The notes beneath the pieces were generated by a model, which searched no databases, was not told the origin of the DNA, and worked only from the letters and a program-made list of their open reading frames with translations. A DNA stretch of 26,486 nucleotides from DATKSS01 sp035468355 (GTDB taxonomy: Bacteria > Chloroflexota > Dormibacteria > Dormibacterales > Dormibacteraceae). A program made the position numbers and the translations under genes. Shown in pieces: positions 15,737 to 23,840 of the stretch. Location: positions 1 through 26,486 of the forward strand of contig DATITA010000167.1 of assembly GCA_035468355.1 (NCBI GenBank). The letters are read 5' to 3'. Positions within the stretch are counted from its first letter, which is position 1. Every line of letters begins with the position of its first letter.

Positions 15737-17223
15737 GAGATTCCACCGGAGAGATGGCGAACGATCGCGGAGGTTGGCAGCAGCCAGGCGTATGCCGACA
15801 GCGCAGCGAGTGCGGCCACCGTCAGCAAAGTTGGAACGAGTATTGGTGCAGTGCGACGAGGGCCGGCCTTTTGTGATAGCTGCCCTTCTTGCCCGGAACT
15901 GGACTGGAGCGCTTCTAGGAGTGCATGAAGCAGCCCGATGAAAGCAAATGCAATCAGTACCGCGAGGGAGCTCGCTAGCACGACCTGCCCGGCCTCGATC
16001 CCTCCCAGGATGATGAACAGTTCGCTGAAGAACAGAGGTGACGGCGGCAATCCCGCGAGAGTGAATGCACATACCGCCATGGCGGCGAAGGTTGCGGGAG
16101 ACGACGATGCCACATCGCGTGCACTGTGGCGGGCAGCGTCGGGTTGTACTTGATACAGGGGTATCGCTGCATAGAATCCCAGCGCCTTGGCCATGGCATG
16201 GCCGGCGAAATGCAGCACGACGCCGGCCAGCGCCAGCGGACTGCCGATGGCGATCCCGACGGTGATGATGCCCATGTGTTCCAGGCTGTGATACGCAAGC
16301 AGACGCTTCCATGCCATCGGCTGCCACAAGAACGGAACTGCCACTGCCACGGAGAGAATGCCAAACGCAGCCAGTGGCGCGGTTGCGGCGGAATTGCCAA
16401 GCGGCACGGTGGCGGCGTCACGCAGGCGCCAGGCCAGCAGCATCACCGCCGGCAATAGCGCCGAAGAGAGCATCGCGCTGACCGGCGCGGGTGCCTCGCT
16501 GTGGGCATCGGGGAGCCAGTTGTGCACTGGTGCCCAGCCGATCTTGGTGGCGAGGCCGAGCATCACCAGCGCGTATGCGGCCACGGCGGCGCCGTGTGAC
16601 GTGTGAGCGAGGGTTCCGGGCAGCGCTGACCAGTCGAGCAAGCCTATCCCGCCGCCGCGATCAGCTGACGCGATGAACATGATTACGATGCCAAGGAAGG
16701 CAAGACTCATGCCGAGAGTCGTGAGAATGAGGTACTTCCAGCCCGCCTCAAGGGCACGAGGTTTTCCCGAGAAGGCGACGAGCACTGAGGATGTCGCTGT
16801 CGTCGCTTCCACCACAAGCAAGCCGACACCGAGGTTTGCGATCACTGGAATCGCGACCAAGGCCGACCAGAAGGCATAGAGCATCAGGTAGTAGGAGCGC
16901 GCGCTGCGCCTGGCCGCGAAGAACTCGCCTTGGGCACCGCTCAAGTAGGCGGGTGAGAGGAGCGCACTCATGAGCGCGACTACCGTCACGACGGCCACGT
17001 AAATGCCAGATGCCGTGTCTGCGATCACCCAGCTGGTTGCGTGCGACTCGCTGGTGAGCATTTTCACCGAAGCGCACAGCCCCACGACCGCCGTGATTAC
17101 GGCGCAGATCCGATTGAGCCGGTGGGCGGTGCGCTCGCTGCGGGCAACCTGCAGCACGAGCCCGCTGAGAACAGGCACTACAACCGAAGCCGCAGTCAGC
17201 GGGATGGTGAGCTGGTCAGTCAT
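15733..17223 (-). CDS. HyfF/HycQ-like proton-pumping membrane subunit (NuoN type)
   Basis: A 496-residue polytopic protein of the proton-conducting transporter family. I chose ATG 17223, eight bases inside the end of the previous gene. Motifs include VVEATTATSSVLVAF with the conserved membrane Glu, LATKIGWAPVHNWLPDAH with the conserved Lys, and EAPAPVSAMLSS, followed by WKRLLAYHSLEHMG. Length agrees with mycobacterial HycQ (Rv0086, about 488). It is one of two antiporter-like subunits here, with the hyfB product. It ends in an ATGA overlap with hycE, so stoichiometric expression is likely. Confidence 0.92.
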   Translation of the reverse strand: MTDQLTIPLTAASVVVPVLSGLVLQVARSERTAHRLNRICAVITAVVGLCASVKMLTSESHATSWVIADTASGIYVAVVTVVALMSALLSPAYLSGAQGEFFAARRSARSYYLMLYAFWSALVAIPVIANLGVGLLVVEATTATSSVLVAFSGKPRALEAGWKYLILTTLGMSLAFLGIVIMFIASADRGGGIGLLDWSALPGTLAHTSHGAAVAAYALVMLGLATKIGWAPVHNWLPDAHSEAPAPVSAMLSSALLPAVMLLAWRLRDAATVPLGNSAATAPLAAFGILSVAVAVPFLWQPMAWKRLLAYHSLEHMGIITVGIAIGSPLALAGVVLHFAGHAMAKALGFYAAIPLYQVQPDAARHSARDVASSSPATFAAMAVCAFTLAGLPPSPLFFSELFIILGGIEAGQVVLASSLAVLIAFAFIGLLHALLEALQSSSGQEGQLSQKAGPRRTAPILVPTLLTVAALAALSAYAWLLPTSAIVRHLSGGIS

Positions 17224-17830
17224 GCAGCTCTCGCAGATGCGCGGTGTCGCCTGAACCGAATTGGCCGAAAATGCGCGTGTGGAAGGCGCTCGCCACAACC
17301 GCGATGAGCAGCAGGTCGAAGATCACGCCCAATCCAATTACGTCGGGCACGGCATTTGATGCTGAGAGCGCGGCGAGTGTAGCCCCGTTCTCGGCGACGA
17401 TGATCCCGAGGATCTGCAGGACGGTGGCGCGACGGGTGAGCGCGATCACGATCCCAAGCACTCCAAGAGCAATGGCGGCGCGTTGGGCATTCGCGTCGCC
17501 AAAGCCTAGGGTGGGCACGAGCGCGGGGATGGCTAGCACCGCCGCCAGCGCGATGACCGCACGCGCCATCGGTTCGATTCCCGCTCGCACCGGTTGGCTT
17601 TCGCGTGTGCGCGCAATGCCGATGCCGAGGATTGTCGCGATCGCGATTGCGCGCAGGAGCAGGCCGCCTGTGGCGGGCATCAGCTCGAGATGGCCACTCG
17701 TACGCCAAAGCGCGACGCTGGCGAGCAGCAGCGACTGGGCGGTGACCAGCGTCAGCGCAACCGAGCGGCGACGGACGACGACAACTCCCAGGCCCAGCGC
17801 CACACAGGCGGTTGCGATGAGCGAGCTCAC
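17216..17830 (-). CDS. HyfE/HycP-like membrane subunit (NuoK type)
   Basis: A 204-residue membrane protein from GTG 17830, which overlaps the hycD stop as GTGA. Hydrophobic segments run throughout. The motif LQILGIIVAENGATLAAL corresponds to the conserved Glu-bearing helix of HyfE ('GxxxxENGxxL'). Length is close to Rv0085 (about 220). It links the NuoH-like and NuoN-like subunits in the membrane arm. The open frame continues upstream of 17830 only inside hycD, so the GTG is the sensible start. Confidence 0.88.
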   Translation of the reverse strand: MSSLIATACVALGLGVVVVRRRSVALTLVTAQSLLLASVALWRTSGHLELMPATGGLLLRAIAIATILGIGIARTRESQPVRAGIEPMARAVIALAAVLAIPALVPTLGFGDANAQRAAIALGVLGIVIALTRRATVLQILGIIVAENGATLAALSASNAVPDVIGLGVIFDLLLIAVVASAFHTRIFGQFGSGDTAHLRELHD

Positions 17831-18750
17831 GTGGCTCCTTGCGCGATCCACGATGCCAGCCCGATCATGCAGGTGGCCACGCCCGCGCCCAGTAGCGCCG
17901 GTACCCGTAGGATCCGCATCTTCGCCAATGAGCTCTCGACTACTGCGATGAACGCGCATAAGGTTGTGACGGCCGCTGCCAACGCGAGGATGTTCCATGG
18001 AGCGACCTGAGGCATCGGGACGAAAAGGCCGGCGGCGAGCACGATCACGAGCCAGTGGCGAGCTGCCGCGGTCCACTGCAGCATCGCAAGGTCGCGGCCC
18101 GCGTACTCGAGCAGAGGGCTCTCGTGCACCATCGTCAGCTCCAGGTGCGTATCGGGGTTGTCGATCGGTTGGCGGCCGGTTTCCACGAGCACCACAAGGC
18201 CGAAGGCCAGCGCTGCGCACCAGTGCGAAGGTGAGCTGGCGACGTGCGCATCGCTTGCCGCGGCGACCATCTGGATCAGGTCGGTGGAGCGCGCCCCGGC
18301 TGCAACCAGCACCAGTGCAAGCAGCAGCAGCGGTTCGGTAAATACCGAGAACATCAGGTCCCGGCCGGCGCCCATCAGCGAGAAACCGCCACCAGGGTCC
18401 CAGGCGGCGGCAGCGGTCGCAAATCGTGCGAGCGCGAGCAGCCCAAGCAGCACCAGCATGTCGGATCCAAACCAACCAATCGTGCTCGCGCCGACAGGTA
18501 CGACCAGCAGGGCACCCACGAGTGCGGCAGCGCTCACCGAGGGAGCCATCCTGTACACGAACGTGGTGTCCAGCGGCGCCACCGACCGTTTGCGCCAAAG
18601 CCGGCGCAGGTCACGGTACGGCTGCAGCGGTGAGGTTCCGCGGCGGCCCTGAAGGCGAGCTTTGATCGTCTGGATCAGGCCCGGAAGCAACGGTGCCATC
18701 ACCAGTCCCGCCAGCTGAACTGCGACCGCGAGAACGCTGCCGCGAATCAA
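17827..18750 (-). CDS. hycD: HycD/HyfC-like membrane anchor (NuoH type)
   Basis: A 307-residue polytopic protein from TTG 18750, overlapping the hyfB stop as TTGA. The cytoplasmic loop QGRRGTSPLQPYRDLRRLW and the long motif around VETGRQPIDNPDTHLELTM followed by HESPLLEYAGRDLA are diagnostic of the HycD/HyfC/NuoH family. They form the interface where the peripheral hydrogenase module docks on the membrane arm. Length is near E. coli HycD (307) and mycobacterial Rv0084. Confidence 0.94.
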   Translation of the reverse strand: MIRGSVLAVAVQLAGLVMAPLLPGLIQTIKARLQGRRGTSPLQPYRDLRRLWRKRSVAPLDTTFVYRMAPSVSAAALVGALLVVPVGASTIGWFGSDMLVLLGLLALARFATAAAAWDPGGGFSLMGAGRDLMFSVFTEPLLLLALVLVAAGARSTDLIQMVAAASDAHVASSPSHWCAALAFGLVVLVETGRQPIDNPDTHLELTMVHESPLLEYAGRDLAMLQWTAAARHWLVIVLAAGLFVPMPQVAPWNILALAAAVTTLCAFIAVVESSLAKMRILRVPALLGAGVATCMIGLASWIAQGAT

Positions 18751-20705
18751 CCGAGGCCCACGCGAACAGCGGCCAGCACAACGGCGAGCGTGACCAGTAG
18801 ATAGGTCAGATATGCGCGCAGGCTTCCCGACTGCGTCCGCCTCAGGATGCGGCTTGCGGCCAGCACTCGGCCCAGAGCGGGCCGAAACAGGACCTCGTCG
18901 AACAGGTGGGGCACTTCCGACTCGTGTGCGACGCTGTGCACGAGCACTCCATCAAGCTCGGTGCTGACGGTGCGCCGGGGCCGCAGAACGACTGCGAGGA
19001 CGAGCCGCAGCGACTTCGTAAAGCCCGCCGACGTCCATGCGAGCCGGCTGTCGTACACCTGGCCGCAGATCCACATCGGGCTGGGCGCGGTGTTTCCGGC
19101 CTGCCGCCGCGCAAGCTGGAGCCCGGCCGCACAGACCGCGATGACCGCAACCAGGGCGAGCGGTGCGAAAGCTCCACTTCCTGGCACGGCCAGCGTTGCG
19201 CCAACGAGACTCGCGGGGAGTGGGCCGTACGGAGACAGCTGCCCGATCGGTCCCAGTACGAGGCCTGGAGCAACGCCGATGCCGAGGCACAACGCCGCTA
19301 GGAAGATGACCGGACCCGTCATCGACGCGGGAACCTCGTGTGAACTGGCGACCGCTCTCTGCCGGTGCGCCCCCAGCAATACGAGTCCGACGACTTTCAC
19401 GAAACAGAACACGGCGAGCGCGGCGGTAGCAGCAAGCGCAGCAGCGCCAAGCGCACCCACGGCCGTGTCGATTGCCCTGCCATGCAAAGCAAGCTGAACG
19501 AGCGCCTGAAGGGTGAGCCACTCGGAAGCGAACCCATTGAACGGTGGAACCCCGGCAATTGCCATCGACCCGGCGAGAAACGCGGTGCCGGTCAACGGCA
19601 TCGTGCGCAACAGGCCGCCAAGGCGGTCAAGATCCAGCTGGCCAACCTGTTTCTGGAACGAGCCGGCACACATGAAAAGCAGGGATTTGAAGAGTGCGTG
19701 GTTGAGCGTGTGGAGCATCGCCGCCGCAAAGGCTATGGCAGCCAGCGGCCTCTGCCCGGCGGCGGATGCGAACAGCGCTGCAGCGAGACCCAGGGCGATG
19801 ATGCCAACGTTCTCGACCGAGTGGAACGCCAGCAGCCGCTTGAGCTCGTGCTGCATCAGCGCGTACAGCACGCCCGCTACGCATGACAGCGCCGCGGCGG
19901 CCAGCAGCACAGGTGCTACCCATTCTGGGAGCGGTGCGAGCCAGAAGAAGAGCATTCGCACGAGCCCGTACAGGGCGACTTTGATCATCATGCCCGACAT
20001 CACCGCCGACACGTGGGCAGGCGCTGCCGGATGTGCTCGTGGAAGCCAAGAGTGCAGAGGCATCAAGCCCGCCTTGGTGCCGAAACCCACCAGGGCTGCA
20101 ACAGCCAGCAGCGAACGCACGAGCGCCGGCTGAGCTGTCAACGCGTGCGGATCGGTCAAGGCCCCGAGGTGTGCCAGCGCGAGCATCGACAGCCAGACCC
20201 CAACACCTGCAAGATGAGTCGAGCCTAGGTAGATCAGGACAGCCCGGCTTGTCTCTGCGCTGCGGCTCGCGAGGAGGATCGCGACTGCAGGCGCGACGCT
20301 CATCAGCTCCCACATCATCAGGAAGGTCACCGCGTCCCTCGCGAGGACCACACCGACCAGGGCCAGGACGAAGACTCCGCTGATGGCGGCAATTGCCGGA
20401 GCATTCTGTGAGGTCGACAGGTAGCCGCCGGCATATATCAGCGCCGGCGTCGATACGATCGCGATTGCGGCGGCGAAGAAGCCACTGAGCGGGTCGATCC
20501 CAACTGTCGGCCCAAGACCATTCCTGAACTCGCTGCCGACATCGCCTCCGCCAAGGACGACCAGCCCGCCCGCGACTCCGATCAGCGCCACGCCAAACGC
20601 CTGCAGAGCGAGGCCTGAGCGCAGGCCACGGGGCACGGCCGAGACCACGATGCCGGCGGTGGCGACAGCGGCACCCGCGACCAGGAGCCACGCCTGCGTC
20701 GTCAT
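18747..20705 (-). CDS. hyfB: HyfB-like proton-pumping membrane subunit (NuoL type)
   Basis: A 652-residue polytopic protein from ATG 20705; the frame extends upstream only through non-homologous sequence. Conserved charged residues of the antiporter-like family are visible: Glu133 (MWELMS), Lys211 (GFGTKAGLMPLHSWLP), Lys242 and Lys289 (HELKRLLAFHSVENVG). HTLNHALFKSLLFM is also family-typical. Length is close to HyfB (672) and mycobacterial Rv0083 (about 640). The start overlaps the stop of a possible 33-codon leader ORF, and the stop overlaps hycD. It presumably couples the redox reaction to ion movement. Confidence 0.93.
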   Translation of the reverse strand: MTTQAWLLVAGAAVATAGIVVSAVPRGLRSGLALQAFGVALIGVAGGLVVLGGGDVGSEFRNGLGPTVGIDPLSGFFAAAIAIVSTPALIYAGGYLSTSQNAPAIAAISGVFVLALVGVVLARDAVTFLMMWELMSVAPAVAILLASRSAETSRAVLIYLGSTHLAGVGVWLSMLALAHLGALTDPHALTAQPALVRSLLAVAALVGFGTKAGLMPLHSWLPRAHPAAPAHVSAVMSGMMIKVALYGLVRMLFFWLAPLPEWVAPVLLAAAALSCVAGVLYALMQHELKRLLAFHSVENVGIIALGLAAALFASAAGQRPLAAIAFAAAMLHTLNHALFKSLLFMCAGSFQKQVGQLDLDRLGGLLRTMPLTGTAFLAGSMAIAGVPPFNGFASEWLTLQALVQLALHGRAIDTAVGALGAAALAATAALAVFCFVKVVGLVLLGAHRQRAVASSHEVPASMTGPVIFLAALCLGIGVAPGLVLGPIGQLSPYGPLPASLVGATLAVPGSGAFAPLALVAVIAVCAAGLQLARRQAGNTAPSPMWICGQVYDSRLAWTSAGFTKSLRLVLAVVLRPRRTVSTELDGVLVHSVAHESEVPHLFDEVLFRPALGRVLAASRILRRTQSGSLRAYLTYLLVTLAVVLAAVRVGLG

Positions 20706-20803
20706 GCGGCAGTCCCCGTCTCGTTGGCACTGCCGCAGGGGTTCGGTGGTTGAACGGCGAGGCCGACGAGCAGCGCGGGCGAGGCATCGATATGGGCAGT
20801 CAT
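20702..20803 (-). CDS. Possible 33-residue leader peptide coupled to hyfB
   Basis: An ATG at 20803 opens a 33-codon frame whose TGA (20704-20702) overlaps the hyfB ATG as ATGA, the same coupling seen elsewhere in this operon. The peptide opens MTAHIDASP, has a short hydrophobic piece (ALLVGLAV) and ends GTAA. I recognise no family and see no good Shine-Dalgarno sequence. It may be chance in GC-rich DNA. Confidence 0.25.
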   Translation of the reverse strand: MTAHIDASPALLVGLAVQPPNPCGSANETGTAA

Positions 20804-20826
20804 AAAGCCTGGGCCCTTGGGGGCAC

Positions 20827-21207
20827 TTATCCTGATAAACGAGTAAATTGCCGCCGCCGGGTCCGGCCCCTGGTCGATTGACCCGACGGTGACTCATCAG
20901 TCGACATCGATTGAAGCTGTACTAGGTGTGTGTCGAACATTCGGCGCGCAACAGCCAGCAGATCGTTCACCTGTTGGTCCCGCAGGCGGTAATAGATGTT
21001 GTTGCCCGACTTTCGAGTGTCCACGAGGTTCTTCATCCGGAGAACCGCAAGCTGCTGAGATACCGTCGATCCCTCGCTACTCAACGCGAGTTGGAGTTCG
21101 GTCACGCTCTTCTCGCCAGCTCGCAAGAGCTCGAGGATGCGGATCCGTGCCGGATGCGCGAGCGCCTTGAACAGTTCGGCCTTGAAGCCTTGAAGCGATT
21201 CAGTCAT
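20827..21207 (-). CDS. ArsR-family transcriptional regulator (Rv0081-like)
   Basis: A 126-residue winged-helix regulator at the head of the hydrogenase-like operon. The opening FKAELFKALAHPARIRILELL and the recognition region STVSQQLAVLRMKNLV are typical. It contains no Cys, so the classical ArsR/SmtB Cys metal site is absent. Sequence and context resemble mycobacterial Rv0081, the hypoxia-linked ArsR protein that precedes Rv0082-Rv0087. The last 30 residues are Ser/Arg/Thr-rich and look disordered. It is transcribed in the same direction as hyfB, 121 bases upstream, so it probably autoregulates the operon. The signal it senses is unknown. Confidence 0.92.
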   Translation of the reverse strand: MTESLQGFKAELFKALAHPARIRILELLRAGEKSVTELQLALSSEGSTVSQQLAVLRMKNLVDTRKSGNNIYYRLRDQQVNDLLAVARRMFDTHLVQLQSMSTDESPSGQSTRGRTRRRQFTRLSG

Positions 21208-21275
21208 TTCAATACCCGAGGACGGTCGACTGGGAGGTGGCCCTGGGATTCACCGACAACACAGACCCATTCTTG

Positions 21276-21298
21276 TTCGATAACTGCAGAACTTCGAA
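21276..21298 (-). promoter_or_regulatory. Candidate operator/promoter for the arsR-led operon
   Basis: An inverted repeat TTCGA (21276-21280) and TCGAA (21294-21298) flanks CTGCAG. It lies about 70 bases upstream of the arsR start and next to a minus-strand TATATT. Such a site suits a dimeric ArsR repressor, but the arms are short and no second copy was noticed. Confidence 0.25.
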
Positions 21299-21382
21299 TA
21301 TAGCAATGCGCTAGTGTAGGGGAATGGGTGGCGCGGGGGACTCAGGAGCACTGGTCGCGGCAGACAGTCCTCGGTCACGCCG

Positions 21383-21907
21383 ATGATTCAAGGCCTGCAT
21401 GCCAGCAGCGTCGTCTTTGCAGACTTCGACATTGTGTCTGGGGGCTTTCTGACGACTCTGCGAAAGTGGCTCCCTGGCATTGACTCAGCCGGTTATCCAG
21501 TCCGTCTACACAGCGACGAGTACAGACTGCGCATAGGACAGGTGCATTTCGAGAAGCGCGATCTGGTGGCCCAGCTTCAACTGGAGTCCCCAAGTGTCCC
21601 ATTTCAAGCGCAGCTGACCGGTACGGTGAGACTGCAGAACGTCCCCAAACAACCGCGAACCAAAGTGGTTTTCGAAGGCAGATGCGCTCGCAACTTCGGC
21701 ACCCATTCGTCACCGGCATCGACGGAGGCGGTCCGGCTCTCCGCCAATGACTCGAGTCGTGCGCTACTTGATCTGATCGTGACGGCAATGGAGCGACCCT
21801 CCAACCTGCCTGTGGACGTTGCGGCAACCGTCCCTTCGACTCGGAAGGCAGCCGGCATGGGTGACAAACAAAGGAAGTCCGCTACCAAGGGCACGCAGCT
21901 GCACTGA
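21383..21907 (+). CDS. Hypothetical protein, 174 residues
   Basis: An open frame from ATG 21383 without a clear Shine-Dalgarno sequence. Residues about 1-100 look protein-like, with mixed hydrophobic and charged strands (IDSAGYPVRLHSDEYRLRIG, then FEKRDLVAQLQLESP), suggesting a beta-rich fold. The last 40 residues are Ser/Lys/Thr-rich and look disordered. I recognise no family. The antisense frames here look less protein-like. Codon use is less GC-biased at third positions than in the kdp genes, so it may be acquired or not translated. Confidence 0.45.
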   Translation: MIQGLHASSVVFADFDIVSGGFLTTLRKWLPGIDSAGYPVRLHSDEYRLRIGQVHFEKRDLVAQLQLESPSVPFQAQLTGTVRLQNVPKQPRTKVVFEGRCARNFGTHSSPASTEAVRLSANDSSRALLDLIVTAMERPSNLPVDVAATVPSTRKAAGMGDKQRKSATKGTQLH

Positions 21908-22152
21908 GATTGCCTTCCCGCCCATCCGAACAGACACTGGCGCGGGGGCTACAGATCCTCGCCTGGCGACAATCCTCACGTTGACACTCACGGGCTGGGT
22001 GCGATGATCATTCCGGCCCCGGTGGATTCAGAAGGCGCAAGCCGGATGGATTTGCTGGGGTCACTGATTTACGCGGTACGACCAGGAATTCGAGTGCTCG
22101 ATGGAGCATCGACCGACGATCGCGCCAAGGATCGCTCGATAATTAGAAAGCT

Positions 22153-22374
22153 ATGGAAGACAATCCCAACCCCGCAGAAGAGGCCGAAGCAAGGACCCGC
22201 ACAAGGGCGCGAAATCCGCGCACAGCGCTTGCCGCGCGTGAGCCGGTTACGCGGGAGAGGATCGCCGAACGGGCATACCTGATCTCCCAATCGCAGCAAG
22301 CCGGCAGCGACGAGGAGAACTGGCTTCGGGCCGAGCGGGAGCTGCTCGAGGCGCAGGAACTGCAGGAGCGCTGA
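22153..22374 (+). CDS. DUF2934 family protein
   Basis: A 73-residue charged protein. The core (about 33-69), with TRERIAERAYLISQSQ and then DEENWLRAERELLEAQ, matches the short helical DUF2934 signature ('IxxRAYxLWexxGxp.gxdxxhWLxAE'). The N-terminal 30 residues are Glu/Arg/Thr/Asn-rich and probably disordered. DUF2934 proteins are small soluble proteins of unknown function. The gene is apparently monocistronic, with a hairpin about 55 bases after the stop. Confidence 0.7.
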   Translation: MEDNPNPAEEAEARTRTRARNPRTALAAREPVTRERIAERAYLISQSQQAGSDEENWLRAERELLEAQELQER

Positions 22375-22694
22375 CGCACTCGCCCAAGCGTTACTCTCTT
22401 GTTTGCGTTTTGCAGCGAACTATTGGGGGCGGCCGGTAGCCGGCCGGGCCGCGCTCGAGGCGGGGATCTGTACACGGGTGGGAGCCACCTATTCGCCACG
22501 GCTTCGCAGCGCTGTGACTGTTGACTGCGTAGGATTCGCGGCGCTCCGGCGGCGCCGTTCGCCCAACCATCTGTCGAGAGGTTGCGGAGTTTGTTACGCC
22601 CGATCGCCGATGGTGATCCAGTCAGGCAGAAGGGGCGCTGTCGAAAGACCGCCCTTCGGCTTGCCCCAACGATCATCTCGCGAAGGGAGCAATC
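22375..22694. other. Intergenic stretch with one hairpin
   Basis: This 320-base gap between the DUF2934 and zinc-finger genes shows no coding evidence. Apart from the hairpin at 22430-22446 and the ribosome site before 22695, I see nothing in it. Confidence 0.5.
22430..22446 (+). terminator. Perfect GC hairpin, possible terminator of the DUF2934 gene
   Basis: The arms CGGCCGG and CCGGCCG pair over seven bases around a TAG loop. There is no T-run after it, so intrinsic termination is uncertain. Confidence 0.3.
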
Positions 22695-22874
22695 ATGAAG
22701 TGCGATATATGCGGTCAGGACGTCGAGAACTCAGAAGATCTTCAGAAGCACAACGAGCTGACGCACCCGACAGGTGTGGGTGACACGTCCGTGGACAACC
22801 TCGAGAAGCCGGACCTATTGGGGGACACACCGGAACAGTCCCGCGAAACCGAAATCCCAAAGGTGACGCACTAG
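22695..22874 (+). CDS. 59-residue C2H2 zinc-finger microprotein
   Basis: ATG 22695 to TAG 22874, with a good Shine-Dalgarno sequence (AAGGGAG) ending five bases before the start. The N-terminus is a textbook C2H2 finger: Cys3-x2-Cys6-x12-His19-x4-His24, opening MKCDICGQDV, with Leu16 in the hydrophobic core position. The remaining 35 residues are acidic and Pro/Thr-rich, with no recognisable fold. Single C2H2 fingers of this kind are uncommon in bacteria, and a stand-alone one could bind nucleic acid or protein. It is flanked by intergenic gaps of more than 300 bases on both sides, so it is probably its own transcription unit. Confidence 0.7.
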   Translation: MKCDICGQDVENSEDLQKHNELTHPTGVGDTSVDNLEKPDLLGDTPEQSRETEIPKVTH

Positions 22875-23288
22875 CAGAAGCGGTCACTGCTGATTGACGA
22901 ACTGGGCACCGCGAAGGGGACACGAGTCGAAAGGCCGACGCACCAGATGACCATGGTCCCGGCTTTGCTCAGCAGGCAACACCGCTGTGTGCCATCCCTC
23001 GAGGTAGGTCGACCGGCGGCCGCGAATGTCTCTCGTGGCGAATCCAATTCTCGAGCCGGATTGCTTTGACTGTCGTCCTGGCTCTGGCGGCCAGCAAATC
23101 TCGCCGATTTCGGCTGCTCACAGCCGGATCGCGAAGGTGAGCTTCATTTGACCGCCGGTCCTTGGGGTCCCCCGAATTAGGAGCCGTTGGACTCTCGCGG
23201 AGCCGCGCCGTGGCCGCATAGCTTCCGCTTCGACGCGGACCAAGTGGCCGCAAACGTACCCCGACCAATCCTGGTGAAGGGAGGCAAA
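22875..23288. other. Intergenic stretch without recognisable genes
   Basis: This 414-base gap lies between the zinc-finger gene and the 183-residue orphan. No frame has convincing coding character and I saw no strong repeat. The only clear element is the ribosome-binding site AAGGGAGG just before 23289. Confidence 0.5.
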
Positions 23289-23840
23289 ATGTCGCCAAGT
23301 TCAACGGCTCCTAACCGGCCCATGGCGGATGTTGCCGACCACGAGATGCAGTGGGTTCAGCCAAAGCTGCTGAAGCGACACTACGATCTTCTCGCGGGCG
23401 CCGACTTGATCGCGGCACTTGACTTCCGGCGAGGAACTCTCGCCGACGCGGCTTCGCAAAGTGAGTCCTGGACCTTCAAGCGAGAAGGTTTCTGGCATCC
23501 GCGTGTCACGGTCCGGGCGCTCGGGTCGGAAACCAACCGCGCCCTGTTCGGCCCACACTGGGGAGGGGGCGGGGAGCTTCGGACCAAAGATGGCCGAACC
23601 TACACCTTGAAAGTGGCCAGCTTCTGGCATTCGGAGTGGCAGTGGCAGGAACAGGACCGGATCCTTGTGAACTTCAAGCGACCCGCCGGCTTACTCAAGT
23701 CGGACTGTGTGGTTGATGTTCCGCCCGACGGCCGGCGGCTGCCCGATCTTGCCTTGCTTGTCACGCTCGGCTGGTATCTCATGGTCTTGTACGCACAGGA
23801 CATGGCCATCGTGACTGCGGCGGGGGCAGCCGCACGTTAG
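23289..23840 (+). CDS. Hypothetical beta-rich protein, 183 residues
   Basis: I chose ATG 23289 because AAGGGAGG lies four bases before it; the frame is open upstream but without support. The protein has many aromatic beta-strand-like segments: WVQPKLLKRHYDLLAG, WTFKREGFWHPRVTVRALG, GGGGELRTKDGRTYTLKV, and WHSEWQWQEQDRILVNFKR. A hydrophobic C-terminal segment follows (ALLVTLGWYLMVLYAQDMA). The alternating strand pattern and 'GG-x-L-x-T-x-D-G-R-x-Y' turn recall tubby/LURP-one/scramblase-like folds, with a terminal helix that could insert in the barrel or membrane. This is a weak structural guess; no function is assigned. Confidence 0.75.
   Translation: MSPSSTAPNRPMADVADHEMQWVQPKLLKRHYDLLAGADLIAALDFRRGTLADAASQSESWTFKREGFWHPRVTVRALGSETNRALFGPHWGGGGELRTKDGRTYTLKVASFWHSEWQWQEQDRILVNFKRPAGLLKSDCVVDVPPDGRRLPDLALLVTLGWYLMVLYAQDMAIVTAAGAAAR

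Noticed and set aside
14762..15928. A 388-codon plus-strand frame
   Set aside because: It lies antisense to hycE, whose Cys motifs and coupling to neighbours are clear.
22004..22282. A 92-codon plus-strand frame overlapping the DUF2934 gene
   Set aside because: It overlaps the DUF2934 gene in another frame, has no ribosome site and becomes Arg/Gln/Pro-rich where the real gene begins.
22605..22690. A possible fluoride-type riboswitch (CGCCGATGGTGAT-like string) before the zinc-finger gene
   Set aside because: Only the short GATGG word fits; the pseudoknot and downstream conserved segments are not recognisable, and the gene is not a fluoride-related one.
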